DNA of 64,000 bases from Trichaptum fuscoviolaceum (lineage: Eukaryota > Basidiomycota > Agaricomycetes > Hymenochaetales > Trichaptaceae). Below are positions 22,287 through 31,143 of this stretch, one piece after another. Under the pieces are notes generated by a model, which was not told the DNA's origin, did not search any database, and was given only the letters and a program-made list of their open reading frames with translations. A program made the position numbers and the translations under genes. The stretch spans positions 5,421,518-5,485,517 of the forward strand of contig CAJSYZ010000001.1 in NCBI GenBank assembly GCA_910574455.1, given 5' to 3'. Within the stretch, counting starts at the first letter, position 1; the number at the start of each line of letters is the position of its first letter.

Positions 22287-23288
22287 TTAGTTTAATCCGA
22301 TCCATGCCGTGCATTGTTCGATATAGGAGGCCCCGGGATTATTCGCACCTGATAAGGTGTACACAACAAGTCTGCCACCGCACTTCTGCACATCCTCGTC
22401 GAAGTACTTGATCCATAAGTCAACGTCGCTGAAGAACTCCTCTTCCCGGCGGTCGGCTTCCACAACGGCAGCTAATGGATGAATGCCGGGCGCTGGAGTG
22501 TCGGAGCTGGCGCGTATATGTAGGACACTGATTGATTCCGGCGAAGGATTGATCCACAGGGGAATCGCTTTGCTCTTGATCAAAGACGACGTTTTAAGAC
22601 TTGGAGTAGCTATGAAGTCGAGATAAATTTGTGGAATCGCTCGGAGGGTGTCCAGGAGCACTCTGTCATTAAGAGCTCGTCTAAAGAGGGTAACAAGAAA
22701 TATTGGCGAGCAGTTGATAATCTGTAGCCTTTGGAGAGTAGTATGGGGCAGGACGAATTTTCCTGCGGCCACTGGACTAGCTTTGATGATCGTAAGCTCC
22801 TGGAGCACGAACGGTCCACTTTGTGGTTTGGGGATGTTCTGCAGAATTTGGATGTTGATCCAGCTGTCGATGAATGCAAAATTTTCCAGAAGTGGGCATT
22901 TACTGAACAGGATGGGGAGTTGAATAGCTGTGTCGTAGATCAAATACGCTTCCAGAATCCATACGGTCTTCACTGCGCGTGCGAGAAATGCGGCAGGTTT
23001 GATCTCCAATGCTCTGAGAAAGCTCCTCACCTGCTGGCGTGACTCCAGGACGACTTTCTCGTAAAGAAGCGGCTCCACCCAGGCCTTTACATCTTTTGAT
23101 ACCAAGCAGTACATGTGCGCTGTCCTTTGTCGCTGTTGCTCGTCGCCTGCCCGCAGCCCAGGGATGATGGAGACCTCGAATATCAGCCGCACAATATCAG
23201 TGGGGAGACTCGGAAACGTAGAAGATGTGTGATCAGAAGCAACAGCGCCGTAATTATTGCTATCACTAGCAATTGTAGCAGAGGTCAT
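22287..23288 (-). CDS. F-box-like protein, 333 aa
   Basis: Intact single-exon gene. N-terminus MTSATIASDSNNYGAV, then an F-box-like helix LPTDIVRLIFEVSIIPG, RAGDEQQRQRTAHMYCLVSK, VEPLLYEKVVLES, and a leucine-rich irregular body ending YIEQCTAWIGLN. By family it is a candidate substrate receptor of an SCF ubiquitin ligase, but Skp1 binding is not shown by sequence. Residues about 55-160 are nearly identical to those of the gene at 57541. Its upstream region is cut 50 bp before the ATG by the DNA transposon at 23338, so its native promoter now lies 12.4 kb away. Confidence 0.85.
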   Translation of the reverse strand: MTSATIASDSNNYGAVASDHTSSTFPSLPTDIVRLIFEVSIIPGLRAGDEQQRQRTAHMYCLVSKDVKAWVEPLLYEKVVLESRQQVRSFLRALEIKPAAFLARAVKTVWILEAYLIYDTAIQLPILFSKCPLLENFAFIDSWINIQILQNIPKPQSGPFVLQELTIIKASPVAAGKFVLPHTTLQRLQIINCSPIFLVTLFRRALNDRVLLDTLRAIPQIYLDFIATPSLKTSSLIKSKAIPLWINPSPESISVLHIRASSDTPAPGIHPLAAVVEADRREEEFFSDVDLWIKYFDEDVQKCGGRLVVYTLSGANNPGASYIEQCTAWIGLN

Positions 23289-23328
23289 GTTGCCAACGGT
23301 AAAGATGAGTTAATGTTGAAAGGCGGTG

Positions 23329-23337
23329 GCAAAGGGT
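23329..23337. repeat. 9-bp target-site duplication, left
   Basis: GCAAAGGGT directly precedes the left inverted repeat. The same nine bases directly follow the right inverted repeat at 35774-35782. Confidence 0.9.
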
Positions 23338-23469
23338 CAGTCTCCTACCCAAACCCTCCCACGGTTCGGAAGAGGCCGAGGCCTCAGGGTCCAAGTTGAA
23401 GTTGAGGGGACCCATCCTCCCGTAGGGAGGGTCTGGCCTATAACATTTTAGCCGAGCCCGCTCGTCGTA
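23338..23469 (+). repeat. Left terminal inverted repeat, 132 bp
   Basis: Starts CAGTCTCCTACCC and ends GCTCGTCGTA. Identical to the reverse complement of 35642-35773. Confidence 0.92.
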
Positions 23470-23549
23470 AGGGTCCACCCCGCCCATCGTTGGGCTGTGG
23501 GATTTACAGAGCTTAGATAATAATAGATTGACTAATGTAATAGACTAAT

Positions 23550-26396
23550 TTGAAATTCAAGATTTTCTTGCAAAATCTAAGACATTGTGTCTTGTGCATC
23601 GCATGCCCGCCATTCCGGCAGGAGCACATGGAATTGCCTGCTGGACAGGCTAAACTGCTTGCTGCCATAAAATCACACTCATATTCACAAATCGGATCTC
23701 TTAAATACACGGACTCTATCGTACAACAAACTCGATCACTATGCCAAACAACACTCGGATCGTCTCCCTGCCTATGGCAAATTCGTGTCGCATTTGCAGT
23801 CCTAAAAGGAGAAAAAGATGTCATATGTGTGGCCCGCACAGGTGCAGGAAAGTCATTGACATTTTACTTACCACTCGTTGTCCGAATGGAAGGAATCATC
23901 ATAATTGTGGTGCCCTTGAATGCACTCGCATCCGAAATGGCTTCGGACCTATCTTCAATGGGTCTTGCAGCAATTGCAATTACTGCATCGACTTCCAGCG
24001 CAAAAAATTTTAATGTGAGCCTATTTTTTTCATCTGCAAAACATCTGAGAGACTAACCATCTCATTAGGATATAGCACAACACAAATATCGTGTTGTTAT
24101 AACCAACCCCGAGACATTGCTTGAGCAAAATGGCCGGTTCCTAAAAGTCTTGAAGGACCCGGCCTTTTTGCGTAGGCTTATCTGCGTAATAATTGACGAG
24201 GCCCATTGCGTGGTCAATTGGGGGGAATTTCGACCGGAGTACAGAGAATTGGGCTTACTTCGCTATATTATCCCGAGTTCTATCCCTCTTTATCTTGCCT
24301 CGGCAACCTTGCCTACTGTCGTCATGCGCGATGTTCGAAGACTCTTGCGAATCAGGCCAGACCCCTACAAAGAAATTATGTCAAATGATCGGCCGAACGT
24401 CGCAATAGCGGTACGAAGAATGACTTACCCATTGAAAACCTTTTGGGACCTCTCCTTCCTGGTCCCAGAAGGTTGGACTCCTGAAAAAGAAAAACCAATG
24501 TTATTCCTTGTAATGTTTGATAACATTAACACCCTACATTTGGCCCTCGATTTCCTTCGCAGCCGTCTTCCTTTGGAACACCGCCAAAAGGTCCTCCCCT
24601 TTCACTCAGAGATGTCCGAAGAACATCGTAAGATCACCATAGCCCTCATGAAGCAAGGACTTCTCTTAGGTGTCCTTGCTTCAGAGGGCTTTGGCCTGGT
24701 GAGTCGCTATTGACCTTAAAGTGATTAATAATTAATCAAATAAAAAAAAGGGGATTGACGTATCCATAATTCAAATTGTTGTCCAATTCCGTGCAAATCT
24801 GATCGATTTGTGTACACTGGCGCAACGATTTGGACGTGCTGCCAGGGATCCACGTATCCAGGGAATCGGCCTGTTGCTTGTTGAACCATCGATAGACGAC
24901 GAAGAGGACGAGGACATTGCTCGAACGACAAGGAAAAGGCGCAGAGGCAGACAAGGAGGTCGATCCAAACGAGCGAGACTGGCGCCGTCGCTTGACGGCT
25001 CGCAATCGCAGGAGTTGCTATCGCAGGTTGAACCGGGCCCACAAGATACATCTACACAGCTAGAGTCGAGCCAAGCAGAGTCGCAGTTCCTGTCGCAGGA
25101 AGCGGAGGCGCAAGCGGGTCGCAATCACGAAGAGGAAGAGGATGACATCGATGTCAATGGCGAAGTTGCTAGTCAAGGAACTGAAGACAACATACCTAAG
25201 CTTCGTGCTCGCTTGAACGAGTACAATGAATGGTGGGCAGAGAAGAGAACAACCGAAGGAGGGAGAGAACCAGCCCTTCGAGACCTCCTCCACGGTGTAA
25301 CGCCAGACATAAATTGTCGGCGTGTACCATGGAAACTCTTCTTCTCTGATGGCAGTCCTAATGAGTTAGGTAAGCTTTGGTATCTATTTGTATCTTTGAT
25401 GATGCCACGGCGCTCACACGTAAATCTACACTCATGGCAGCGTCTATTCTCGCCAGTGACTGCAGTCACAGCGCCACCGGTAGTGTGGCCACCGTGACTT
25501 CCCTTTGCCGTCCGCCTGCAGAGGGACCGTGTCCCCGCTGCGAACCCCCTCCATCGAGTATCTGTTGCGACAAGAATACGCCAGAACTTCTCGACCTCAT
25601 CCCCCCTGTCCCCCCTCGTTCTTTCCCAAAAAAAATAGGGCGCAGCAAAATACAAGCGAAGACTTACATGCCCGGGAGGACGGAGGAAGAGTTGACGGCG
25701 GCGCTGGAGACGTGGAGGGAAAAGGCCGCCCTTGAGTGGTTTGGATCCGAGCATCAAGACATGCACGGTGGACGCGCGGTCCTGCCCGACAAGTTTATCG
25801 ATATAATCGTCAAGTATGCGTCTAAAGGCAAGATTACGTCTCTCGAGTCCCTCAAGCGCGAATCGCAGTGGCGACGGGTCAATAAATACGGCGCCGAGGT
25901 CCTTGAGATCATCAAGACCTTCTATCCGATCGACCAGCCTACTTCAACGACGCGCAACAATCCAGGTCGCCCTACCCCTCTCGGTGAGTCGACCGGGAGC
26001 TCCATTAATATTGGAATGGCGTCGGTGAGTACCTTTTTTTGCTGTGAAGCTTGTTGCATGATGTCCACTGTTTAACAATGGACATACATCATCGGGCTTC
26101 ACATCCTATATTGTACTCATGACTCTCGTTCTATGTGTTCGTTAATCAGTCTCTGCCCGCTGGCACGCAGGAGTCTACCTCTGAAGTTCAACCTGATCAG
26201 CCGGTCGCGTCGGTGATCAGGCGTTATAGCAAAAGGGGGCCATACAAATGCTCCCTCTGTGGCGCTGAAGGCCATATAAGTATGTTCCCCCTTTTTTTCG
26301 CTTCGGTTGAATATCAATATTGACTTGACAACACCAGAGTCAAAACGATGCCCACTTTATAATGATCAGCTGGCGAATAAGGAGAATGATAAGTAG
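23550..26396 (+). CDS. RecQ-like DEAH helicase with C-terminal zinc knuckle
   Basis: Superfamily-2 helicase of the kind repeatedly found in basidiomycete mobile or subtelomeric DNA. Six exons: 23550-24014, 24069-24698, 24751-25369, 25441-26024, 26150-26279 and 26338-26396, about 828 aa, phases consistent. Walker A ARTGAGKSLTFYLP; motif II IIDEAHCVVNWGEFRPEY (RecQ has DEAHCVSQWGHDFRPEY); motif III LASATLP; then HSEMSEEHR; motif V GIDVSIIQIVVQFR; motif VI AQRFGRAARDP. An acidic, Ser/Gln-rich linker follows, then a C-terminus with a CX2CX4HX5C zinc knuckle (CSLCGAEGHIKSKRC). The start is either 23550 or the inner Met at 23625. It begins 80 bp inside the left inverted repeat, so it belongs to the transposon. 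Confidence 0.85.
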
Positions 26397-26459
26397 TTTT
26401 GTGTAGATAATTTATTCATATTATTGTGGATAGGATTAATGTATAGTCTTCTAATTACT

Positions 26460-29158
26460 TTATTCAATGTCAATTCCATTTTCGAGATCGTCTTCATCAT
26501 AGTGTGCGATTGAATCCGGGTCCTCGGTGCCTTCATCAGTTTCTGATGCTTTTGAGTACAAAATATCATGGCCCTTCCCGAACGCGTCCATTATTTCTCT
26601 TACAGTCTTTCGACCCGGGGCCTCTCTGAAGAGGCCATTCTTGTCAAGTTCGCGCACCAATTCTTCATAAGTCTTCTTCATGTCCGGCTCGCCGTGTCTA
26701 ACTGTTTGAGGTCCAAGGATAAAAAGAGATTCTACAGATGTCATCGCATTTCGATACACCTGTATCAGTGGTGATTCCTTCAGGACTCTATCCAACGTTC
26801 TGTTGGATCCCTTTCCTCCATATATTACCTACATAATTCAATACACATGTTCAATTCAGCGGTGATGACAATATAAGGTACCGAGTCACGTCTCACCTTT
26901 GTATATAAATTATTTAGCTCTACAATCCAGTCATTGCCTTGAAACTTTCCTGCGCGTCCGGATGGGTTACATAGCATACTCCGCCGTACCGCTTTTCTGT
27001 AGTAAAATGGGTAAGAAAGTTAGGTAGAATCATTATGAGATATTGAATTAAGAAAACTCACCCAAGCTTCTCCGGATATACAAATCTAATATTGAGAAAG
27101 AAGGTCGTGAGATGGTGTGCATACTTATGCTTTCCTACGGCACGAAATACTGGTATCCAGTCAATGAGACAACGCTCAAGTCTGCCAATGTCTCCATGAT
27201 CCATAGCATATACAGTCTCTTCGTAGAAGAGCATATAGTAGTTTCGCAACATGGTATTCTCCAATTCCTGGTCCCGAGATCGATCGACCCGATTTTTTTT
27301 GCGTGAGTAGATGCTTTTCATGTTGAAGAATGTCTTTACAAGCTCCTTTGACATTGCGACAAGGTCCATCCACGTAAATTCAAGTGTGAATCGTGCAATA
27401 AATGTCTTATCTTCAAGATCAGACCATATTGATGATCCAAACCTTTCTTCGAAGGCAGTCCGCCAGCACGTTAGACGTTCTGCAATGCCAAGATGCTTTA
27501 AGAATCGCTTCATCTGCTGGTATGTTGGGGGTCCTTTTAATATCTTGGTTTTATCCTTTGTACGAGGACATAAGTATCTTGTTGCATTACCGGCACTTGT
27601 TGGGTCAGTTTTGTCGGAAAACGGCTTGATAATTAATCGCCACAATGCTTCAACCATTGCCATCTTGGTGTGGAGCATACCAGGTATAAAGATTACGTAG
27701 TAGAGATTGTTCCAGAGGCAAACATCCCTTGCCCGGCGCCGCTTTCCTGTGTCGACACGCTCTCCTGTCCCTAGATCACCAGATACAAGCAAAACATACT
27801 CAGAGATGTTTGCTGGCTCTCCTGGGACTGGCTCCTCCGTAGGGGAATGCCTTCTGATTCCTCCTTGTTTCATCATGTCCTCCAGAGCATCAATGTTGCC
27901 GGAAACCGATGAATTGTCATGATTCATTGCTTGAACAGGCACCTGATCTGTTTTTCGTAAGGGAAGAACTTCTATGGTCTCTGGATCCCCTAATCTGGGT
28001 CGGAATTGATGGAAAAAAAGGGGTCCGTGGGTACACAGTATGTTTAACAGACTCCATGCAAAGAATCGCAGATGTAAGTTCAGACCTTCGTGGTCAACTG
28101 ACCCCGGATCTAATAAATCATAGTAGTCATGGTCCTGTATTCCGCTGTGATCCTCCTCATCATTATAAGGATCGCGTTTTCGAACCTCATTAGCACATCG
28201 AAGGTCCTCCGGATCATAGTCATGATTTATAAATGTCCCGGTTGTGAGATTCCACAACGAACGTTGTGATTTCTCGACTGTTGACTGACCGGGTGAGCCA
28301 AAATCAATGACAAGATTGTCGTAAGCCATCAAATACTTCAGGCTTTGTGCGGCCGCACGTATTGCCTTCCGTGACTCCTCGGACAATGAGGTAATGGTAT
28401 TATCAATTGATGGACTTGATGTTGAAAACCCAATCTGAGAGAGTGCATCGATAACTCTTTGGGCCGTCCCACTTGCGTGCAAAAAGAGTCCCATATGTGT
28501 CAAAAATGCATTGCATTTCTGATTTCTCATCCGAGCAAGCGACGTGACAAGGTGCACAGTTCTCTATGTCAAGATGGTTAACTTAAGCTTAAATTAGTCT
28601 TCGGAAGGTACACACAAGTTCCCGTTGTTTAGCTATGCGGTCACTAATTAAGGCCTGCCGGTGCGTAGCTTCATTGTCCTCATCGTCATCCAAGGTACCC
28701 CTGTCAACTTGCAGATCATCCACTACATCCTCTTCATGCATGGCCTCTTTATCGCGGACCATCAATTGCTTGAATAGATTCCATAGGTGTGGTGCGACAG
28801 TCTTTGCAGTTTCCGCTAATACTCCAGCATCAATTGATTCAAACTGTTGTATTTTTGCGTTTTGTGCATTCCCATGCCACCCGGTCTTCTTATGGGTAAG
28901 ATAGGAGACCTCATCTTGTAGCTCTTCAATTGTGGAATTGTGAATCCATGTTCGAGTTGCTTCCGCAAATGTTGCATGTATTTTGAATGCATCAAGGAGG
29001 GTACAGTAGTTCGAGATGATGTCAAGTAATGCCTGTGAGCACAGAGGGTCAAGCTGGTCTGGATTTAGGCCAAGAAGACAAAGAATTATATCTGAGATGG
29101 TAATGTTCAGACCGGCAAGGCTTCGAAGAGCTTCAACGACTTTCTTCGGTATATGCAT
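26460..29158 (-). CDS. DUF6589 protein, candidate transposase
   Basis: Four exons: 28616-29158, 27062-28563, 26897-26996 and 26460-26828, giving about 837 aa, with GT-AG ends and consistent phases. The layout matches the Agaricomycetes DUF6589 family: an N-terminal segment with TGWHGNAQNAKIQQFE, a core SGDLGTGERVDTGKRRRARD followed by IPGMLHTKMAMVEALWRLII, and a C-terminal NDWIVELNNLYTKVIYGGKG. The conserved acidic residues (GDLGTGE, EALWR, VELNN) could belong to an RNase H-like fold; that is my inference, not an established fact. It is convergent with the helicase (63-bp gap). A retroelement has inserted 30 bp upstream of its ATG and separates it from its probable promoter. Confidence 0.8.
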
Positions 29159-29182
29159 GGCGGTGATGAGCTATCAATGGAT

Positions 29183-29187
29183 GTATC
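29183..29187. repeat. 5-bp target duplication of the Ty3/gypsy element, left
   Basis: GTATC precedes the 5' LTR; the same five bases follow the 3' LTR at 35525-35529. Confidence 0.92.
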
Positions 29188-29762
29188 TGTCAGGAATCCG
29201 CCTCAGGTTATTTTATTTCTTTTATTTTATTTTATTTTCTTTTACGATCACACTCCGAGTCGGATCCCCGACATGTCCGGTCCGAAACCGGACTTTCTTT
29301 AACTCCGATTCTCTTCCTTTTTGCGTAGATTACTTGCCTGTATGTTTGCAGGCCGCTAGGACAAGCGCCCTGCAAACAATTCTCCTTTCTTTCTTTCTTC
29401 CGCCACTCCGACTCGAACCTCCGCTCTACCGATGCGGGACCCCGACTAGAGCGGGACCCCGAACTCCGACTTACGTCAGCGGTACAGGTCGGACCTAGTC
29501 GGATCAGGGTCCAGTGGCTTGGTACTGTATAGTTTTTGCCTTTGTTCATCAAAACCGCGGATCCCCCTGCGAAGCACTCCACTTTTGGCCTCTTGTAAAG
29601 TGCTTCTCAGGTGATGTGTTTATCTTTAGCTCTGATGTGTAGAATAGCTTAATTGACTTGTAAAGTGCTTCTCAGAGTGAGAACCACCGCTCATTGCGTC
29701 CGAGTGTCGTCTGTGTCCGATTCAGGGTCTCGAAAGCGAAGGAACCACTCTAGGTCGTAACA
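29188..29762 (+). repeat. 5' LTR, 575 bp
   Basis: Begins TGTCAGGAATCC and ends GGTCGTAACA, that is TG...CA. A TATA-like TGTATAGTTTTT lies near 29525. The sequence ACTTTTGGCCT at 29581-29591 is complementary to the primer-binding site just after the LTR. Confidence 0.95.
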
Positions 29763-29764
29763 TT

Positions 29765-29775
29765 AGGCCAAAAGT
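29765..29775 (+). other. Predicted self-priming primer-binding site
   Basis: AGGCCAAAAGT, starting 2 nt after the 5' LTR, is the exact complement of ACTTTTGGCCT in the LTR (29581-29591). In the Tf1/sushi chromoviruses the first 11 nt of the mRNA anneal to the primer site instead of a tRNA; the 11-nt length and position agree. Confidence 0.65.
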
Positions 29776-29826
29776 TTGTTCTTTCGACGCCCTGCGATTG
29801 CACCGACCGATTTTTGATCCCTCTGA

Positions 29827-31107
29827 ATGGGAAGATTCGGACAAGAAGACTCCGACGAAGATATGACCGACCCGATCAACCCCGCGCAAGCAGCGCCCGC
29901 GCCAGGCGCTGCTCCGACTCCGACTCCGGGCGCTGCTCCCGCCCAGACCGCACCACCGCCCCAGCAGGGCGGAGATCTCCCCCCAGACGTCCTCCAGGCT
30001 ATCAATGATGCCACCCGACCTCTCCAGTCACACCTGCAGGAGGTGACCGCTGAAAACCAGCGCCTCCACGACTTCATGAACCTGTTTGTCCGAAATGCGC
30101 AGGAAGGCGCGACCCGCACTCCCAAGGGTCCGAAGGTCGGTGCCCCGCCCGCGTTCTATGGGCGTACGCCGAAAGATAAGGAGGCGGAGAGTATCAGCTT
30201 TGAGGAGTGGTCGCAGAAGGTCCGACTTTATGTCCGGATGCGCCCCCAGGAGTTTGTAGGCAGTCCGACGATGGCCTGTCTATGGGCTGCTTCGCTACTC
30301 CGCGGGCCCGCTGAACAATGGGCTCGTCCGCACACGACCGCCGCCCTCGAGGGCACCGAAGTCCCCGCTCTCATGACCGACTTGGAACTCTTCCTGGCGT
30401 CCCTCCAGTCCGCGTTCGGACGTCCGAACATCAAGCGCCACGCCGGACAGGAGCTTATGAAACTGCGCCAGGGCAAGGACACAGTGTCGGAGTATGCGGC
30501 GAAGTTTCGTGCGTTGCTGGTGGAGTCGGAGGTGGACTGGGGGATGGAGGGGAAGATGCTGGTGTTCGAGACCGGACTCAGCAGCCAGTTCCGCTACGAT
30601 CTGGCGAGCAAGGAGATCCGGGAGACCAAGAGCTTCGACCAGTGGGTCCGACTGCTTTGCGAATACGACGAGGACTTGCGTGCACGTCGGACTGGTTTCA
30701 AGCAGAACAACTGGAGTCCGAACTGGGGCTCCCGCTCGCAGACACACCACTCCGCTTCGCGCGGACCGACGCGGGACCCCGACGCGATGGACATCGATCG
30801 CTTGAGCACTGAGGAGATGATGCGCCGCGGACTTTGCTTCCAGTGCGGTGAGCATGGACATCTGGCTCGAGACTGTCCGCAGCGGAGCAAGAAATCAAAT
30901 GTCCGATCGAAGGTGGCTTCACAGACCGCCGCCTCGTCGTCCACCGCTCCGCCCGCCGCCTCTGCGCCCACCGCCGCTTCCAAGACACCGACTGCGACCC
31001 TTGAGGAAGTCCGCGACGAGACTCCGACCGTGAACGCCGCTCGCACTCCGACTGTTGACGAGATCGCCAAAGCGGTCGCAGCTGCTCTCAAGAGTCAGGG
31101 TTTTTGA
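29827..31107 (+). CDS. gag: Ty3/gypsy Gag polyprotein
   Basis: 426-aa Gag. A Pro/Ala-rich N-terminus is followed by a capsid-like region (FEEWSQKVRLYVRMRPQEF, AASLLRGPAEQWARPH, ELMKLRQGKDTVSEYAAKFR), then a CCHC zinc knuckle CFQCGEHGHLARDC for RNA binding and an Ala/Thr-rich tail. It ends at a TGA that overlaps the pol frame at a canonical slippery heptamer. Confidence 0.93.
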   Translation: MGRFGQEDSDEDMTDPINPAQAAPAPGAAPTPTPGAAPAQTAPPPQQGGDLPPDVLQAINDATRPLQSHLQEVTAENQRLHDFMNLFVRNAQEGATRTPKGPKVGAPPAFYGRTPKDKEAESISFEEWSQKVRLYVRMRPQEFVGSPTMACLWAASLLRGPAEQWARPHTTAALEGTEVPALMTDLELFLASLQSAFGRPNIKRHAGQELMKLRQGKDTVSEYAAKFRALLVESEVDWGMEGKMLVFETGLSSQFRYDLASKEIRETKSFDQWVRLLCEYDEDLRARRTGFKQNNWSPNWGSRSQTHHSASRGPTRDPDAMDIDRLSTEEMMRRGLCFQCGEHGHLARDCPQRSKKSNVRSKVASQTAASSSTAPPAASAPTAASKTPTATLEEVRDETPTVNAARTPTVDEIAKAVAAALKSQGF

Positions 31108-31143
31108 GTGGGTCTAGGCGCGCGGTCGTTCCGCCAAAGACCC
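31098..31143 (+). promoter_or_regulatory. Predicted -1 ribosomal frameshift signal between gag and pol
   Basis: The Gag frame ends CAG-GGT-TTT-TGA, giving the heptamer G-GGT-TTT (31098-31104), which fits X-XXY-YYZ. After a 5-nt spacer, GGGTCT (31110-31115) can pair with AGACCC (31138-31143), and inside it GGCG with CGCC. Slipping back one base gives the pol frame (TTG AGT GGG), which otherwise has no ATG start nearby. Confidence 0.8.

Noticed and set aside
29232..29582. 116-aa open frame present in both LTRs
   Set aside because: Lies within the LTR on the strand opposite to gag-pol and is duplicated only because the LTRs are identical.
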